Origin: Flavobacterium pokkalii
GTDB taxonomy: Bacteria; Bacteroidota; Bacteroidia; Flavobacteriales; Flavobacteriaceae
Reading direction: 5' to 3'
Length of the DNA stretch: 64,000 bases
NCBI RefSeq assembly: GCF_014596575.1
Contig: NZ_NASZ01000024.1
Coordinates: 1 to 64,000 of the forward strand
Shown: positions 50,622 through 61,776 of the stretch, one piece after another
How the letters are laid out: each line of letters starts with the position of its first letter
How positions within the stretch are numbered: the first letter of the stretch is position 1
The notes under the pieces: model-generated
Told to the model about the DNA's origin: nothing
Database searches by the model: none
Seen by the model: the letters and a program-made list of their open reading frames with translations, nothing else
Program-made: the position numbers and the translations under genes

Positions 50622-51065
50622 ATGGAACTTATTTTAAAGAAAGACGTTCAAAACTTAGGTTTTAAAGATGATATCGTAACTGTAAAAAACGGATACGGTC
50701 GTAACTACTTAATCCCACAAGGATTTGCTCAATTAGCAACTGCTTCTGCAAAGAAAGTATTAGCTGAAAACCTAAAACAAAGAGCGCACAAAGAGGCTAA
50801 AATTATTGCTGATGCTAAAGCTACTGCTGAAGCTTTAAAAGCTCTTGAAATTAAAATTGCTGCTAAAGCAGGTGGTGAAAAATTATTTGGTTCAATCACA
50901 AATATTGACATCGTTGAAGCTTTAGAAAAAGCAGGTCAGTCTATCGAAAGAAAATTCATCACAAGTGGTATCGTTAAACGTACTGGAAAATATTCTGCTA
51001 CTGTAAGATTACACAGAGATGTTATCGTAGAATTACCATACGAAATTGTAGCTGAAAAAGCATAA
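50622..51065 (+). CDS. rplI: 50S ribosomal protein L9
   Basis: A 147-residue L9 that binds 23S rRNA near the L1 stalk. N-terminal domain MELILKKDVQNLGFKDDIVTVKNGYGRNYLIPQGFAQLAT, a long central helix rich in Ala, Glu and Lys, and a C-terminal domain (KLFGSITNIDIVEALEKAGQSIERKFI...VRLHRDVIVELPYEIV). Third gene of the operon, followed by a terminator. Confidence 0.98.
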   Translation: MELILKKDVQNLGFKDDIVTVKNGYGRNYLIPQGFAQLATASAKKVLAENLKQRAHKEAKIIADAKATAEALKALEIKIAAKAGGEKLFGSITNIDIVEALEKAGQSIERKFITSGIVKRTGKYSATVRLHRDVIVELPYEIVAEKA

Positions 51066-51082
51066 TTTTGTTATTCAATATT

Positions 51083-51114
51083 AAAAATCCCGATGAAAGT
51101 CGGGATTTTTTTTT
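51083..51114 (+). terminator. Intrinsic terminator of the rpsF-rpsR-rplI operon
   Basis: A perfect 11-bp stem AAAAATCCCGA/TCGGGATTTTT (51083-51093 and 51100-51110) with a 6-nt loop is followed by T residues to 51114. Confidence 0.95.
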
Positions 51115-51164
51115 AAAATTAATTTGCATCTTAATGATAAGATGCTGAAATCAATTCAGCATAA

Positions 51165-51638
51165 ATGAAATATTCCAGATTAACAAAAGAACAATTTGAA
51201 GAATTACATCCTGAATTTGTCAATTTTTTGGCAACCCAATCTATTGATAAAGCAGAGTGGGACAAGATCAAAGAAGAAAAGCCGGAAGTTGCTGAACAGG
51301 AATTGGATGTTTTTTCCGATTTGATTTGGGAAGGTGTTTTGGCTAAGGCTGAATATTTAGAGCATTTTTCTAAAAATCATATTTTTCTTTTTCAGGCTTT
51401 TGATACTCATGTGCAGTCTATTGTTTTGAAATCGCTAGTGCCGGATGTGGATTTTCTAACCAAAGAAGGTTTGCAGTGGCTGAGTGATAATATGTTTACA
51501 GAAACAATTGAGATGAAGGTTGGAAAAAAGGTTTTTACAGAAGAGCGTAACAGTTCAATTTTTTCATTAATTCAGCAAGGCGCTTTTTTAAGCGACGGAC
51601 AATTATTTAAACAAATAAATTCGATTATAGAATCGTAA
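51165..51638 (+). CDS. DUF6495-like hypothetical protein
   Basis: A 157-residue acidic cytosolic protein, mostly helical (MKYSRLTKEQFEELHPEFVNFLATQSIDKAEWDKIKEEKPEVAEQELDVFSDLIWEGVLAKAEYLEHFSKNHIFLFQAF...). I believe it is a DUF6495 member, a family confined to Flavobacteriia, of unknown function. It has no catalytic motif or signal peptide. It lies 75 bp upstream of ligA on the same strand and may share its transcript. Confidence 0.7.
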   Translation: MKYSRLTKEQFEELHPEFVNFLATQSIDKAEWDKIKEEKPEVAEQELDVFSDLIWEGVLAKAEYLEHFSKNHIFLFQAFDTHVQSIVLKSLVPDVDFLTKEGLQWLSDNMFTETIEMKVGKKVFTEERNSSIFSLIQQGAFLSDGQLFKQINSIIES

Positions 51639-51695
51639 TTTAAGTGTTATTTTTATTAAAATTGGTTATTTTAGTAGGCTGTTTACAGAAACTAA

Positions 51696-53735
<2,040 letters not shown>

Positions 53736-53812
53736 GCGCTTGTTTGGTTTTTTTGAGTAAAAAAGAGTGTTAAGAATTTAACAAAAAGTTTTAAATCGTC
53801 ATTATACTTTTT

Positions 53813-53853
53813 TAGATTTGCCGCTTTTAGTGTGACTTAATTAATTAATTTTG
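53813..53853 (+). promoter_or_regulatory. Candidate -7 elements for the DUF6913-dapA unit
   Basis: Two exact TAnnTTTG matches, TAGATTTG at 53813-53820 and TAATTTTG at 53846-53853, the second 20 nt before the ATG at 53874. Either could serve. Confidence 0.5.
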
Positions 53854-53873
53854 TTTACTTATAAAGATAAGTT

Positions 53874-54392
53874 ATGTTTTTGAATTACTTAAAAGAGTTT
53901 TCGGTAAAGAAAAGATTAAAAAACAGCTTACTTAATGTAAAGAGAAGTTCTTCTTTAGGCGATATTAAAACAGTAGGAGTGATTGTTGATCAAAGTCATT
54001 TTGCCAACACTAAATCCTTGCTGGATGAATTAAAAGCCAACGGAATTTTAAAAGAAAATGTTAGTTTGTTGCTTTTTAAAGGGGATAAAAATGTTGATTT
54101 TGAGGTTGAAACTGTAAAATTAACTTCAGGAAATCTCGATTGGAAAGGGCAGATTAAAAGTAAAGAAGTAAAGAAATTTATTGCTCGCGATTTTGATTTA
54201 TTAGTGAGTTATTATGAGGTAGAAAAAGCAATTTTACTTGTGGTAACTCATGAATCTGGAGCCAAATTTAAAGTTGGCTTTGCGAATATAGACAAACGCT
54301 TGAATGATTTTATGATTAATACGAATCAGGGAAATTATCAGGTTTTTGTTCAGGAATTATTTAGATATTTAAAAATATTAAACAAAATATAA
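53874..54392 (+). CDS. DUF6913-like hypothetical protein
   Basis: A 172-residue cytosolic protein with a basic N-terminal segment (MFLNYLKEFSVKKRLKNSLLNVKRSSSLGDIKTVGVIVDQSHFANTKSLL) and a C-terminal part FDLLVSYYEVEKAILLVVTHESGAKFKVGFANIDKRLNDFMI. I recognise it as resembling DUF6913 of Flavobacteriia, with no known function. It is 9 bp upstream of dapA, so probably cotranscribed. A promoter with -7 element TAATTTTG is visible just upstream. Confidence 0.72.
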   Translation: MFLNYLKEFSVKKRLKNSLLNVKRSSSLGDIKTVGVIVDQSHFANTKSLLDELKANGILKENVSLLLFKGDKNVDFEVETVKLTSGNLDWKGQIKSKEVKKFIARDFDLLVSYYEVEKAILLVVTHESGAKFKVGFANIDKRLNDFMINTNQGNYQVFVQELFRYLKILNKI

Positions 54393-54401
54393 ACTAAAAA
54401 C

Positions 54402-55283
54402 ATGCAATCATTAATAGGAACTGGTGTTGCTCTGGTAACTCCTTTCAAAGAAGATTTTTCTATCGATACCGAAGCATTAAGAAGAATTGTAAATTTTTCT
54501 GTAGATGGTGGAGTTGAATATCTGGTTATTTTAGGAACAACTGCTGAAAATGCTACGCTTAACAATGAGGAAAAGGAATTGGTTATTAAAACCGTGATTG
54601 AAGCGAATAATGGGCGTTTACCATTGGTTTTGGGAGTTGGTGGAAATAATACGATGAAAGTAGTTGAGGAGTTAAAAACAAGAGATATGTCGCCTTATGT
54701 GGCTATTCTTTCAGTTTCTCCTTATTATAACAAGCCTTCTCAGGAAGGGATTTATCAGCATTTTAAAGCCATTGCTGAGGCTTCTCCAATTCCGGTAATT
54801 GTGTATAATGTTCCGGGAAGGACTTCCAGTAATATGTTGCCAAAAACGGTTTTGCGTTTAGCAAATGATTTTGAAAATATTGTGGCTATCAAAGAAGCTG
54901 CCGGTGATATTGTTCAGGCGATGCAATTGTTAAAAGATAAACCGAAGGATTTTCATGTGATTTCAGGTGATGACATGACGGCTTTAGCTACAGTTTTAGC
55001 AGGTGGTTCCGGAGTGATTTCGGTAATTGGTCAGGGATTTCCAAAGGAATTTTCTGAGATGATTCGTCTGGGTTTGAATCGTAAAGTAGATGAAGCTTTC
55101 AAATCACAATATTTATTATCTGATTGTATTGATATGATCTTCGAACAGGGTAATCCTGCCGGAATCAAACAGGTTTTTCAGGTTTTAGGAATTGCTGAGA
55201 ACACCGTGCGTTTGCCATTAGTAACAGTTGATGAAGATTTGCAACAAAGAATAGCTGAATTTGTCAAAAAAATAGATAAATAA
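54402..55283 (+). CDS. dapA: 4-hydroxy-tetrahydrodipicolinate synthase
   Basis: A 293-residue TIM-barrel lyase condensing pyruvate with aspartate semialdehyde in lysine and diaminopimelate synthesis. The Schiff-base Lys164 (VAIKEAAGD) and Tyr135 ([14 protein letters not shown]) are present, as is the N-terminal [10 protein letters not shown] and [19 protein letters not shown] (Thr-Thr). Full length. bamD follows after about 90 bp of control region. Confidence 0.98.
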   Translation: MQSLIGTGVALVTPFKEDFSIDTEALRRIVNFSVDGGVEYLVILGTTAENATLNNEEKELVIKTVIEANNGRLPLVLGVGGNNTMKVVEELKTRDMSPYVAILSVSPYYNKPSQEGIYQHFKAIAEASPIPVIVYNVPGRTSSNMLPKTVLRLANDFENIVAIKEAAGDIVQAMQLLKDKPKDFHVISGDDMTALATVLAGGSGVISVIGQGFPKEFSEMIRLGLNRKVDEAFKSQYLLSDCIDMIFEQGNPAGIKQVFQVLGIAENTVRLPLVTVDEDLQQRIAEFVKKIDK

Positions 55284-55321
55284 TAGCTTTTTGCAAGTAT
55301 TTTTTTAAGCTAAGAAATATT

Positions 55322-55351
55322 TTGTAGTCGCTAAATTAATAACTAAATTTG
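55322..55351 (+). promoter_or_regulatory. bamD: Promoter of the bamD-rpoZ-coaBC unit (TTG-N19-TAAATTTG)
   Basis: TTG at 55322-55324 and TAAATTTG at 55344-55351, 19 nt apart. The predicted start (near 55357) precedes the ATGs at 55378 and 55420; the latter begins the bamD signal peptide. CCGAAACTTCGG at 55354 can form a tiny hairpin. Confidence 0.7.
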
Positions 55352-55419
55352 CCACCGAAACTTCGGTATGATTTTTTATGGGCTGTAAAAGGTCTGTATT
55401 AGAAAAACAAAATAAAAAA

Positions 55420-56214
55420 ATGAAAAAAATTGTATCCTTATTGCTTCTTGTAGTTCTTTTTAGTTCATGTAATGAATATCAAAAAGCACTTAAAAGCGAA
55501 GATGTTTCGGTAAAATATAAAATGGCAGATACTTTGTATGCTCAGGCTAAATATTCAAAAGCATTGCGTCTTTTTGAACAAATAGCTCCGGAATTCAGAG
55601 GAAAGCCACAGGCAGAAAAGATGTTTTATATGTACGCACAGTCGTATTATAAAACCAAACAATATTATTTAGCAGCTTATCAGTTTGAAAGTTTTGCTTC
55701 GGGATATCCAAAAAGTGTAAAAATAGAAGAAGCTTCTTTTTTAGGAGCAAAAAGTTATGCTGTTTTATCACCGGTTTACAGTTTGGATCAGGCGGATACG
55801 TATAAAGCAATTGAGAAAATGCAGGCATTTATTGATCGATTTCCAAATTCGCAATATTTGACTGAAGCAAATGGTTTGACTAAATTATTATCGGAAAAGA
55901 TTGAGAAAAAAGTTTACGAAAACGCCAAAGGTTATAATACTATTTCTGATTATAAATCGGCATTAGTGGCTTTTGATAATTTTATTATCGATTATCCGGG
56001 AACAAAATTCAAAGAAGATGCTTTGTTTTATAAATTAGATTCTGCTTATAAATTAGGAATTAACAGTGTTCCTGAAAAAATGCAGGAACGATTGAATGTA
56101 GCTAAAACCTCTTATCAAAATTTGATTAAGTTTAAAGCGGATACAAAATATAAAGAACAGGCAGACGAAATGTATGCTCGTGTGGAACAAGAATTACAAA
56201 AATATACTAAATAA
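55420..56214 (+). CDS. bamD: Outer-membrane protein assembly factor BamD
   Basis: About 264 residues from ATG 55420. The frame opens at 55378, but the lipoprotein signal (MKKIVSLLLLVVLFSSC, then NEYQKAL) starts at 55420. The mature part contains TPR-like repeats (KYKMADTLYAQAKYSKALRLFEQI, MYAQSYYKTKQYYLAAYQFESFASGYPKS, ALVAFDNFIIDYPGTKFKEDALFYKLDSAYKLG). BamD is the essential lipoprotein partner of BamA in inserting outer-membrane proteins. First gene of a run conserved in Bacteroidota: bamD-rpoZ-coaBC-DUF4835-recN. Confidence 0.95.
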   Translation: MKKIVSLLLLVVLFSSCNEYQKALKSEDVSVKYKMADTLYAQAKYSKALRLFEQIAPEFRGKPQAEKMFYMYAQSYYKTKQYYLAAYQFESFASGYPKSVKIEEASFLGAKSYAVLSPVYSLDQADTYKAIEKMQAFIDRFPNSQYLTEANGLTKLLSEKIEKKVYENAKGYNTISDYKSALVAFDNFIIDYPGTKFKEDALFYKLDSAYKLGINSVPEKMQERLNVAKTSYQNLIKFKADTKYKEQADEMYARVEQELQKYTK

Positions 56215-56223
56215 ATAAAGGTC

Positions 56224-56541
56224 ATGGATTTAAAAAAGACGAATGCTCCGGTAAATACAATTACGTACAATAAAACGCTTATTGAACAACCTACCGGAAA
56301 TGTGTATGAAGCAATTACCATTATGGCTAAAAGAGCGAACCAAATCAATTCTGAAATTAAAAAAGAATTGACTGAAAAATTGGAAGAATTTGCTACATAT
56401 AATGATAGTCTTGAGGAAGTTTTTGAAAACAAAGAACAAATTGAGGTTTCTAAATTCTATGAAAAATTACCAAAACCTCACGCTCTTGCTGTTCAGGAAT
56501 GGTTAGACGGTAAAATTTATTTCAGAGAATCAAACAAATAA
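56224..56541 (+). CDS. rpoZ: RNA polymerase omega subunit
   Basis: A 105-residue protein of the divergent Bacteroidota omega/Rpb6 family that helps assemble RNA polymerase. The core reads GNVYEAITIMAKRANQINSEIKKELTEKLEEFATYND, with a C-terminal extension ending FREESNK-like charged residues. It starts 9 bp after bamD and 6 bp before coaBC, so the three are cotranscribed. Confidence 0.92.
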   Translation: MDLKKTNAPVNTITYNKTLIEQPTGNVYEAITIMAKRANQINSEIKKELTEKLEEFATYNDSLEEVFENKEQIEVSKFYEKLPKPHALAVQEWLDGKIYFRESNK

Positions 56542-56547
56542 GATACT

Positions 56548-57759
56548 ATGTCAGTTTTAAGCGGTAAAAGAATTTTGCTAGGTGTTTCTGGCGGAATTGC
56601 CGCCTATAAAACAGCGTCTTTAGTACGACTTTTTATAAAAGCAGGTGCACATGTACAAGTGATCATGACACCTGCTTCTAAGGATTTTGTAACTCCGCTT
56701 ACATTATCTACTTTGTCCAAAAATCCGGTTTATTCTACTTTTTTTAATGAAGATGAAGAAGATGAAAAATGGAATAATCATGTGGAATTTGGTCTTTGGG
56801 CAGATTTAATGCTTGTTGCGCCTGCAACCGCCAATACCTTGTCTAAAATGGCAAATGGTACTTGCGATAATCTGCTAATTGCTACTTATCTTTCGGCAAA
56901 ATGTCCTGTTTATTTTGCTCCGGCTATGGATTTGGATATGTACAAACATCCATCTACAATTGCTAGTTTTCAGGCCTTAGAACAATTCGGTAATATTATG
57001 ATTCCTGCTGAAAGCGGTGAATTAGCCAGTGGTTTATCCGGAGAAGGACGAATGGCTGAGCCAGAAAATATCGTTGCTTTTCTCGAAGCTGATTTGGAAA
57101 GTAAATTGCCTCTAAAAGAAAAAAAAATCTTAATCACAGCCGGACCTACTTACGAAGCCATAGATCCGGTGCGTTTTATCGGAAATCATTCTTCCGGAAA
57201 AATGGGTTTTGATATTGCTAAGAGTGCTGCTAATCTTGGTGCTTCAGTAATTTTAGTTTCAGGACCTACGCATTGTGTGGTAAATCATGTTTTGATTCAG
57301 CTTGTCAAAGTTACTTCGGCTCAGGAAATGTATGATGCCTGTCATCAATATTATGCTGATGTTGATGTGGCTATTGCTGCCGCAGCAGTTGCGGATTATA
57401 GGCCAAAAAATGTAGCTAATCAGAAAATTAAAAAAGCGGCAGATAATTTTGTAATTGAACTCGAAAAAACAAAAGACATCCTGTCTTCATTGGGAGAAAA
57501 TAAAAAACAGCAGTTTTTAATTGGTTTTGCTCTGGAAACAGAAAATGAAATTGAAAATGCAAAGGCGAAAATTCAGAAAAAAAACTTAGATTTGATTGTT
57601 TTAAATTCTTTGCAGGATGAAGGAGCCGGTTTTCAAAAAACAACCAACAAAGTTACTTTTATTGATAAAGATTTTAAGATAGAACCGATGGAATTAAAAT
57701 CCAAAGAAGCGGTCGCTGATGATATTTTAAATAAAGTAATAGCGCATTTTTATGAATAA
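56548..57759 (+). CDS. coaBC: Bifunctional phosphopantothenoylcysteine decarboxylase / phosphopantothenate-cysteine ligase
   Basis: A 403-residue two-domain enzyme of coenzyme A synthesis. CoaC half (1-190): KRILLGVSGGIAAYKTASLVRLF (FMN site), NHVEFGLWADLMLVAPATANTLSKMANGTCDNLL (catalytic His in HVEF) and APAMDLDMY (PxMNxxMW-like). CoaB half (190-403): ILITAGPTYEAIDPVRFIGNHSSGKMGFDIAKSA and KKAADNFVIELEKTKDILSSLG. It overlaps the next gene by 8 bp. coaE, also in this pathway, is at 62778. Confidence 0.97.
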   Translation: MSVLSGKRILLGVSGGIAAYKTASLVRLFIKAGAHVQVIMTPASKDFVTPLTLSTLSKNPVYSTFFNEDEEDEKWNNHVEFGLWADLMLVAPATANTLSKMANGTCDNLLIATYLSAKCPVYFAPAMDLDMYKHPSTIASFQALEQFGNIMIPAESGELASGLSGEGRMAEPENIVAFLEADLESKLPLKEKKILITAGPTYEAIDPVRFIGNHSSGKMGFDIAKSAANLGASVILVSGPTHCVVNHVLIQLVKVTSAQEMYDACHQYYADVDVAIAAAAVADYRPKNVANQKIKKAADNFVIELEKTKDILSSLGENKKQQFLIGFALETENEIENAKAKIQKKNLDLIVLNSLQDEGAGFQKTTNKVTFIDKDFKIEPMELKSKEAVADDILNKVIAHFYE

Positions 57760-58636
57760 AATAATTGTCTTTTTTTTATTAGTAAGCTTTGGTTTTGTTC
57801 AGGCACAGCAATTAAATTGTACCGTTACGGTAAATGCTCAGAAAATGGGAAATCCCAATCAGCAGATTTATAAAACGCTGGAAACAACTCTGAACGAATT
57901 TGTAAACAAAACCGATTGGACAGGACAAACCCTGAAACCGCAGGAAAGAATTAACTGTTCGATGTATATTACCTTACTTTCGCACAGCTCTGATCAGTTT
58001 TCGGCTACGATTCAGGTGCAATCTTCACGTCCGGTTTTTAATTCGTCTTATGAAACTCCGGTTTTAAATATTAATGACAAAGATTTTAGTTTTACTTATA
58101 CCGAGTTTGAAAATCTAGTTTTTAATGCCAATAATTTTCAGTCCAATTTAATTTCGGTGATTTCTTTTTACAGTTACGTAATAATAGGAATGGATCAGGA
58201 TACTTTTGGGTTTAAATCCGGAGATGCTATTTTTCAGACTGCACAAACCATTGCTACTGTTGCTCAACAAAGCAGTTACAAAGGCTGGAGTCAATTGGAT
58301 GGAAATCAAAATCGTTATTTTTTAATTAATGATTTGTTGTCGCCTACGTATGTGGAAATCCGAAAAACAATATTTGATTACCATCAGGGATTAGATATGA
58401 TGACCGATAATTTAAAGTCGGCTAAGGAGAAAATGAAAACGGCTATTTTGGGTTTGAATAAATTGTATAATTCGAAACCTAATGCTTATTTAACCCGAAT
58501 ATTTTTTGATGCTAAATCCGATGAAGTAACTTCTGTTTTTTCGGGTGGACCAAGTATTGCAATTGCTGATTTGGTAGATAATTTAAACAAAATTTCGCCT
58601 ATAAATTCAGGAAAATGGGCAACCTTAAAATTTTAA
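57752..58636 (+). CDS. DUF4835 family secreted protein
   Basis: A 294-residue protein with a signal peptide (MNKIIVFFLLVSFGFVQAQQ). It has the features of DUF4835: mature start LNCTVTVNAQKMGNPNQQIYKTLETTLNEFVNKTDWTGQTLKPQERINCSMYITL, and further on SFYSYVIIGMDQDTFGFKSGD and DDLLSPTYVEIRKTIFDYHQGLDMM-like repeats. The family is Bacteroidota-specific and of unknown function, always beside coaBC and recN, which fits here. It shares 8 bp with coaBC. Confidence 0.88.
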   Translation: MNKIIVFFLLVSFGFVQAQQLNCTVTVNAQKMGNPNQQIYKTLETTLNEFVNKTDWTGQTLKPQERINCSMYITLLSHSSDQFSATIQVQSSRPVFNSSYETPVLNINDKDFSFTYTEFENLVFNANNFQSNLISVISFYSYVIIGMDQDTFGFKSGDAIFQTAQTIATVAQQSSYKGWSQLDGNQNRYFLINDLLSPTYVEIRKTIFDYHQGLDMMTDNLKSAKEKMKTAILGLNKLYNSKPNAYLTRIFFDAKSDEVTSVFSGGPSIAIADLVDNLNKISPINSGKWATLKF

Positions 58637-58679
58637 TTCTTTTTACTACTTCATTAAACCTCATAAATAAATACGCTTA

Positions 58680-60332
58680 ATGATTACTGCGCTATCTATA
58701 AAAAACTATGCTTTAATTGAGAGATTATCGATTGATTTTTCTAAAGGATTTTCGATTATTACGGGAGAAACCGGGGCAGGAAAATCGATTATTTTAGGTG
58801 CTTTAGGTTTGGTTTTAGGAAAGCGTGCCGATTTAACTTCCTTGAAAAACAAAGAAGAAAAATGTATTATCGAAGCACAATTTGATATTTCAAAATACAA
58901 TTTGAAAGCTTTTTTTGAAGCAAATGATTTGGATTACGAAGAGGAAACGATTATTCGAAGAGAGATTCTGCCATCAGGGAAATCGCGAGCTTTTGTAAAT
59001 GACAGTCCGGTAAATTTACAGGAATTGCAGGATTTAGGATTGTTTTTGATTGATATTCATTCGCAGCAACAAACCAGAGAACTTACCGATGAAAATGTTC
59101 AATTTGATATTATTGATGCTATTGCAGCCAATCAGGATGTGATTTTGGAGTATCAAGCTTTGTTAAAAAGCTATAAATCGGATAAGACGAAATTAAATTC
59201 GCTACTTAAAAAACTAAGCGAATCTAATAAAGAAAAGGAGTATCATGCTTTTTTACTAAATGAATTGCAGACGGCTCAGTTGAAATCCGGAGAGCAGGAG
59301 GAGTTGGAAAGTGTTTTTGAAAAGTTGAATAATGTAGAAAGCATTCGGGAAGCAATTGATAAATCGTTAGCGATTGCCAATGAGGAACAATTTGGGATTT
59401 TAAATAATCTGAAAGAGACTAAAAATGCGATTCAAAAAATAGCCGCTTTTGCTCCGGAATATCAGGAATTGCTGGAGCGAATTAATAGTTTGGCGATAGA
59501 ATTTGATGATATTGCTGCCGAAATAAACCGTTGTTCAGAGCGAATTGTTTTTGATCCGGAACAATTGGAACAAACCAATCAAAAGTTGCAGCTGATTTAT
59601 AATTTGCAGAAAAAACATCAGGTAGCCACAGTTGAAGAGCTGATCGAAATTCAATCGCAATTGGAAAGTGAAGTGCTTGAGTTGGGGAATATGGATGAAG
59701 CAATTGCTCTTTTGAATCAAACCATTGCGGAGAAAGTAGACGAATTAGATGCTTTGGCAACAACTATTCATAATAACAGAATTGAAGCCGTTCCAGTTTT
59801 ATCGGAAAAAATGATAGCCATTTTGGCAACTTTAGGAATGCCTAATACGCGTTTTAATATTGATGTGCAGCAAACAGAAAGTTATTTTGCGAACGGAAAA
59901 GACGAATTACAATTTTTATTTTCTGCGAATAAAGGAACTGATTTTGGATTGCTGAAAAAAGTCGCTTCCGGTGGGGAAATGTCCCGAATTATGCTGGCTG
60001 TAAAAGCTATTTTGGCACAATATTCTAAATTACCAACCTTAATTTTTGACGAAATTGATACGGGAGTTTCGGGAGAAATTGCCATAAAAATGGGAGAGAT
60101 TATGAAGGGGATGAGTCAGACGATGCAGATTTTTGCTATTACGCATTTACCGCAGATTGCCGCCAAAGGAGATGCTCATTTTAAAGTGTCTAAATCAACA
60201 GTTGATGAAGATACGCAGTCCGAATTGAGGTTATTGACAGAGGAAGAACGAGTAGTGGAAATTGCTCAAATGTTATCAGGAACTATTGTTTCTGATTCGG
60301 CTCTAAATCATGCAAAAGCCTTGTTGAACTAA
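58680..60332 (+). CDS. recN: DNA repair protein RecN
   Basis: A 550-residue SMC-like ATPase involved in double-strand break repair. The N-terminal ATPase half shows ITALSIKNYALIERLSIDFSKGFSIITGETGAGKSIILGAL (Walker A 29-36) and LGKRAD. A long coiled coil spans about 160-370. The C-terminal half has ASGGEMSRIMLAVKAIL (signature motif) and PTLIFDEIDTGVSGEIAIKMG (Walker B), then AITHLPQIAAKGDAHFKVSK. Full length. Confidence 0.98.
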   Translation: MITALSIKNYALIERLSIDFSKGFSIITGETGAGKSIILGALGLVLGKRADLTSLKNKEEKCIIEAQFDISKYNLKAFFEANDLDYEEETIIRREILPSGKSRAFVNDSPVNLQELQDLGLFLIDIHSQQQTRELTDENVQFDIIDAIAANQDVILEYQALLKSYKSDKTKLNSLLKKLSESNKEKEYHAFLLNELQTAQLKSGEQEELESVFEKLNNVESIREAIDKSLAIANEEQFGILNNLKETKNAIQKIAAFAPEYQELLERINSLAIEFDDIAAEINRCSERIVFDPEQLEQTNQKLQLIYNLQKKHQVATVEELIEIQSQLESEVLELGNMDEAIALLNQTIAEKVDELDALATTIHNNRIEAVPVLSEKMIAILATLGMPNTRFNIDVQQTESYFANGKDELQFLFSANKGTDFGLLKKVASGGEMSRIMLAVKAILAQYSKLPTLIFDEIDTGVSGEIAIKMGEIMKGMSQTMQIFAITHLPQIAAKGDAHFKVSKSTVDEDTQSELRLLTEEERVVEIAQMLSGTIVSDSALNHAKALLN

Positions 60333-60342
60333 AAAAATGCCC

Positions 60343-60372
60343 TATATTTGCCATCCAAAATGATGGCTTTTT
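60343..60372 (+). promoter_or_regulatory. fabV: fabV promoter overlapping a terminator-like hairpin
   Basis: TTG at 60321-60323 and TATATTTG at 60343-60350, 19 nt apart. The hairpin GCCATC (60350-60355)/GATGGC (60362-60367), followed by five T residues, overlaps the -7 element's last base. It may terminate recN or attenuate fabV. Confidence 0.6.
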
Positions 60373-60427
60373 CTGAAAAAGAAGTTGTTTTTACATTTAT
60401 AAAATAGAAATAAAATATTGATACATT

Positions 60428-61621
60428 ATGATCATAGAACCTAGAATGAGAGGATTTATTTGCTTGACGGCACACCCGGCCGGATGCGAGCAAAATGTTA
60501 AAAATCAAATTGAGTATGTTAAATCAAAAGGAGCTATCAATGGTGCTAAAAAAGTATTGGTAATTGGTGCTTCAACAGGTTTTGGTTTAGCTTCAAGGAT
60601 TTCAAGTGCTTTTGGTTCTGATGCGGCAACAATTGGTGTTTTCTTTGAAAAACCTCCAATGCCAGGAAAAACGGCTTCTCCGGGTTGGTACAATTCGGCG
60701 GCTTTTGAAAAAGAGGCTCATAAAGCAGGTTTGTATGCAAAAAGTATCAATGGAGATGCTTTTTCTAACGAAGTTAAGCAACAAACGATCGAATTGATTA
60801 AAGCTGATTTAGGTCAGGTAGATTTAGTAATCTACAGTTTGGCTTCTCCGGTTCGTACTAATCCTAATACTGGAGTTACACACCGTTCGGTTTTGAAACC
60901 AATTGGGGCTACTTTTTCTAATAAAACAGTAGATTTTCACACTGGAAAAGTTTCTGAAGTTTCTATCGAACCATGTTCCGGTGATGATATCGAAAACACA
61001 ATTGCTGTAATGGGAGGTGAAGACTGGGCAATGTGGATTGATGCTTTAAAAGCAGAAAATTTATTGGCTCCGGGAGCTACAACTGTGGCTTATTCTTATA
61101 TCGGACCTGAAGTAACCGAAGCAGTTTACAGAAAAGGAACTATTGGTCGTGCTAAAGATCATTTAGAGTCAACTGCATTTACAATCTCTGACAGTTTAGC
61201 TGATATTAAAGGGAAAGCTTATGTTTCGGTAAACAAAGCGTTAGTAACTCAAGCTAGTTCGGCAATTCCGGTAATTCCGTTGTATATTTCTTTATTGTAC
61301 AAAACAATGAAAGAAAAAGGAATTCACGAAGGTTGTATTGAGCAAATTCAACGTTTGTACCAACAAAGATTATTCAACGGAGCTGAAGTTCCTGTTGATG
61401 ATAAAGGAAGAATCCGTATCGATGATTGGGAAATGCGTGAGGATGTTCAGGCTAATGTGGCTAAATTATGGACGGAGGCTACAACAGAAAACCTTGCTGA
61501 AATTGGAGACTTAGAAGGTTACCGTAAAGATTTTTATAACTTATTCGGTTTTGATTTGGCAGGAGTTGATTATAACGCGGATACTGACGAAATGGTTCAG
61601 GTTGAAAGTATTGCTGAGTAA
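60428..61621 (+). CDS. fabV: Enoyl-ACP reductase FabV
   Basis: A 397-residue NADH-dependent trans-2-enoyl-ACP (CoA) reductase, last step of the fatty-acid elongation cycle. Nucleotide motif KVLVIGASTGFGLASRISSAFG (41-63) and the hallmark Y-x8-K with Tyr234 and Lys243 in AVYRKGTIGRAK are visible, along with VIYSLASPVRTNP and the C-terminal REDVQANVAKLWTEATTENL. FabV replaces or accompanies FabI in some bacteria and is known to be insensitive to triclosan. Its own promoter lies upstream of the start. Confidence 0.97.
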   Translation: MIIEPRMRGFICLTAHPAGCEQNVKNQIEYVKSKGAINGAKKVLVIGASTGFGLASRISSAFGSDAATIGVFFEKPPMPGKTASPGWYNSAAFEKEAHKAGLYAKSINGDAFSNEVKQQTIELIKADLGQVDLVIYSLASPVRTNPNTGVTHRSVLKPIGATFSNKTVDFHTGKVSEVSIEPCSGDDIENTIAVMGGEDWAMWIDALKAENLLAPGATTVAYSYIGPEVTEAVYRKGTIGRAKDHLESTAFTISDSLADIKGKAYVSVNKALVTQASSAIPVIPLYISLLYKTMKEKGIHEGCIEQIQRLYQQRLFNGAEVPVDDKGRIRIDDWEMREDVQANVAKLWTEATTENLAEIGDLEGYRKDFYNLFGFDLAGVDYNADTDEMVQVESIAE

Positions 61622-61657
61622 TAGTTTACAACGAAAAACTAAAAATCATAAATAATT

Positions 61658-61708
61658 AATACGCCTTAATTTTGAATGTATAAAATGCATTTGAAATTAA
61701 GGCGTATT
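61658..61708. terminator. Long perfect hairpin after fabV
   Basis: A 15-bp perfect stem AATACGCCTTAATTT (61658-61672) pairs with 61694-61708, loop 21 nt containing a second short palindrome (ATGCAT). The T tract is weak (TTGTTGTTT). It may terminate fabV or protect the transcript end. Confidence 0.7.
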
Positions 61709-61721
61709 GTTGTTTATAACC

Positions 61722-61729
61722 TATCTTTG
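61722..61729 (+). promoter_or_regulatory. -7 element TATCTTTG for the glycosyltransferase-coaE unit
   Basis: An exact TAnnTTTG match 47 nt before the ATG at 61777, just after the fabV hairpin. Confidence 0.5.
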
Positions 61730-61776
61730 TTAAAAAATTACATTTATATTGTACCATTAATACCTTTTTTAAGAAT

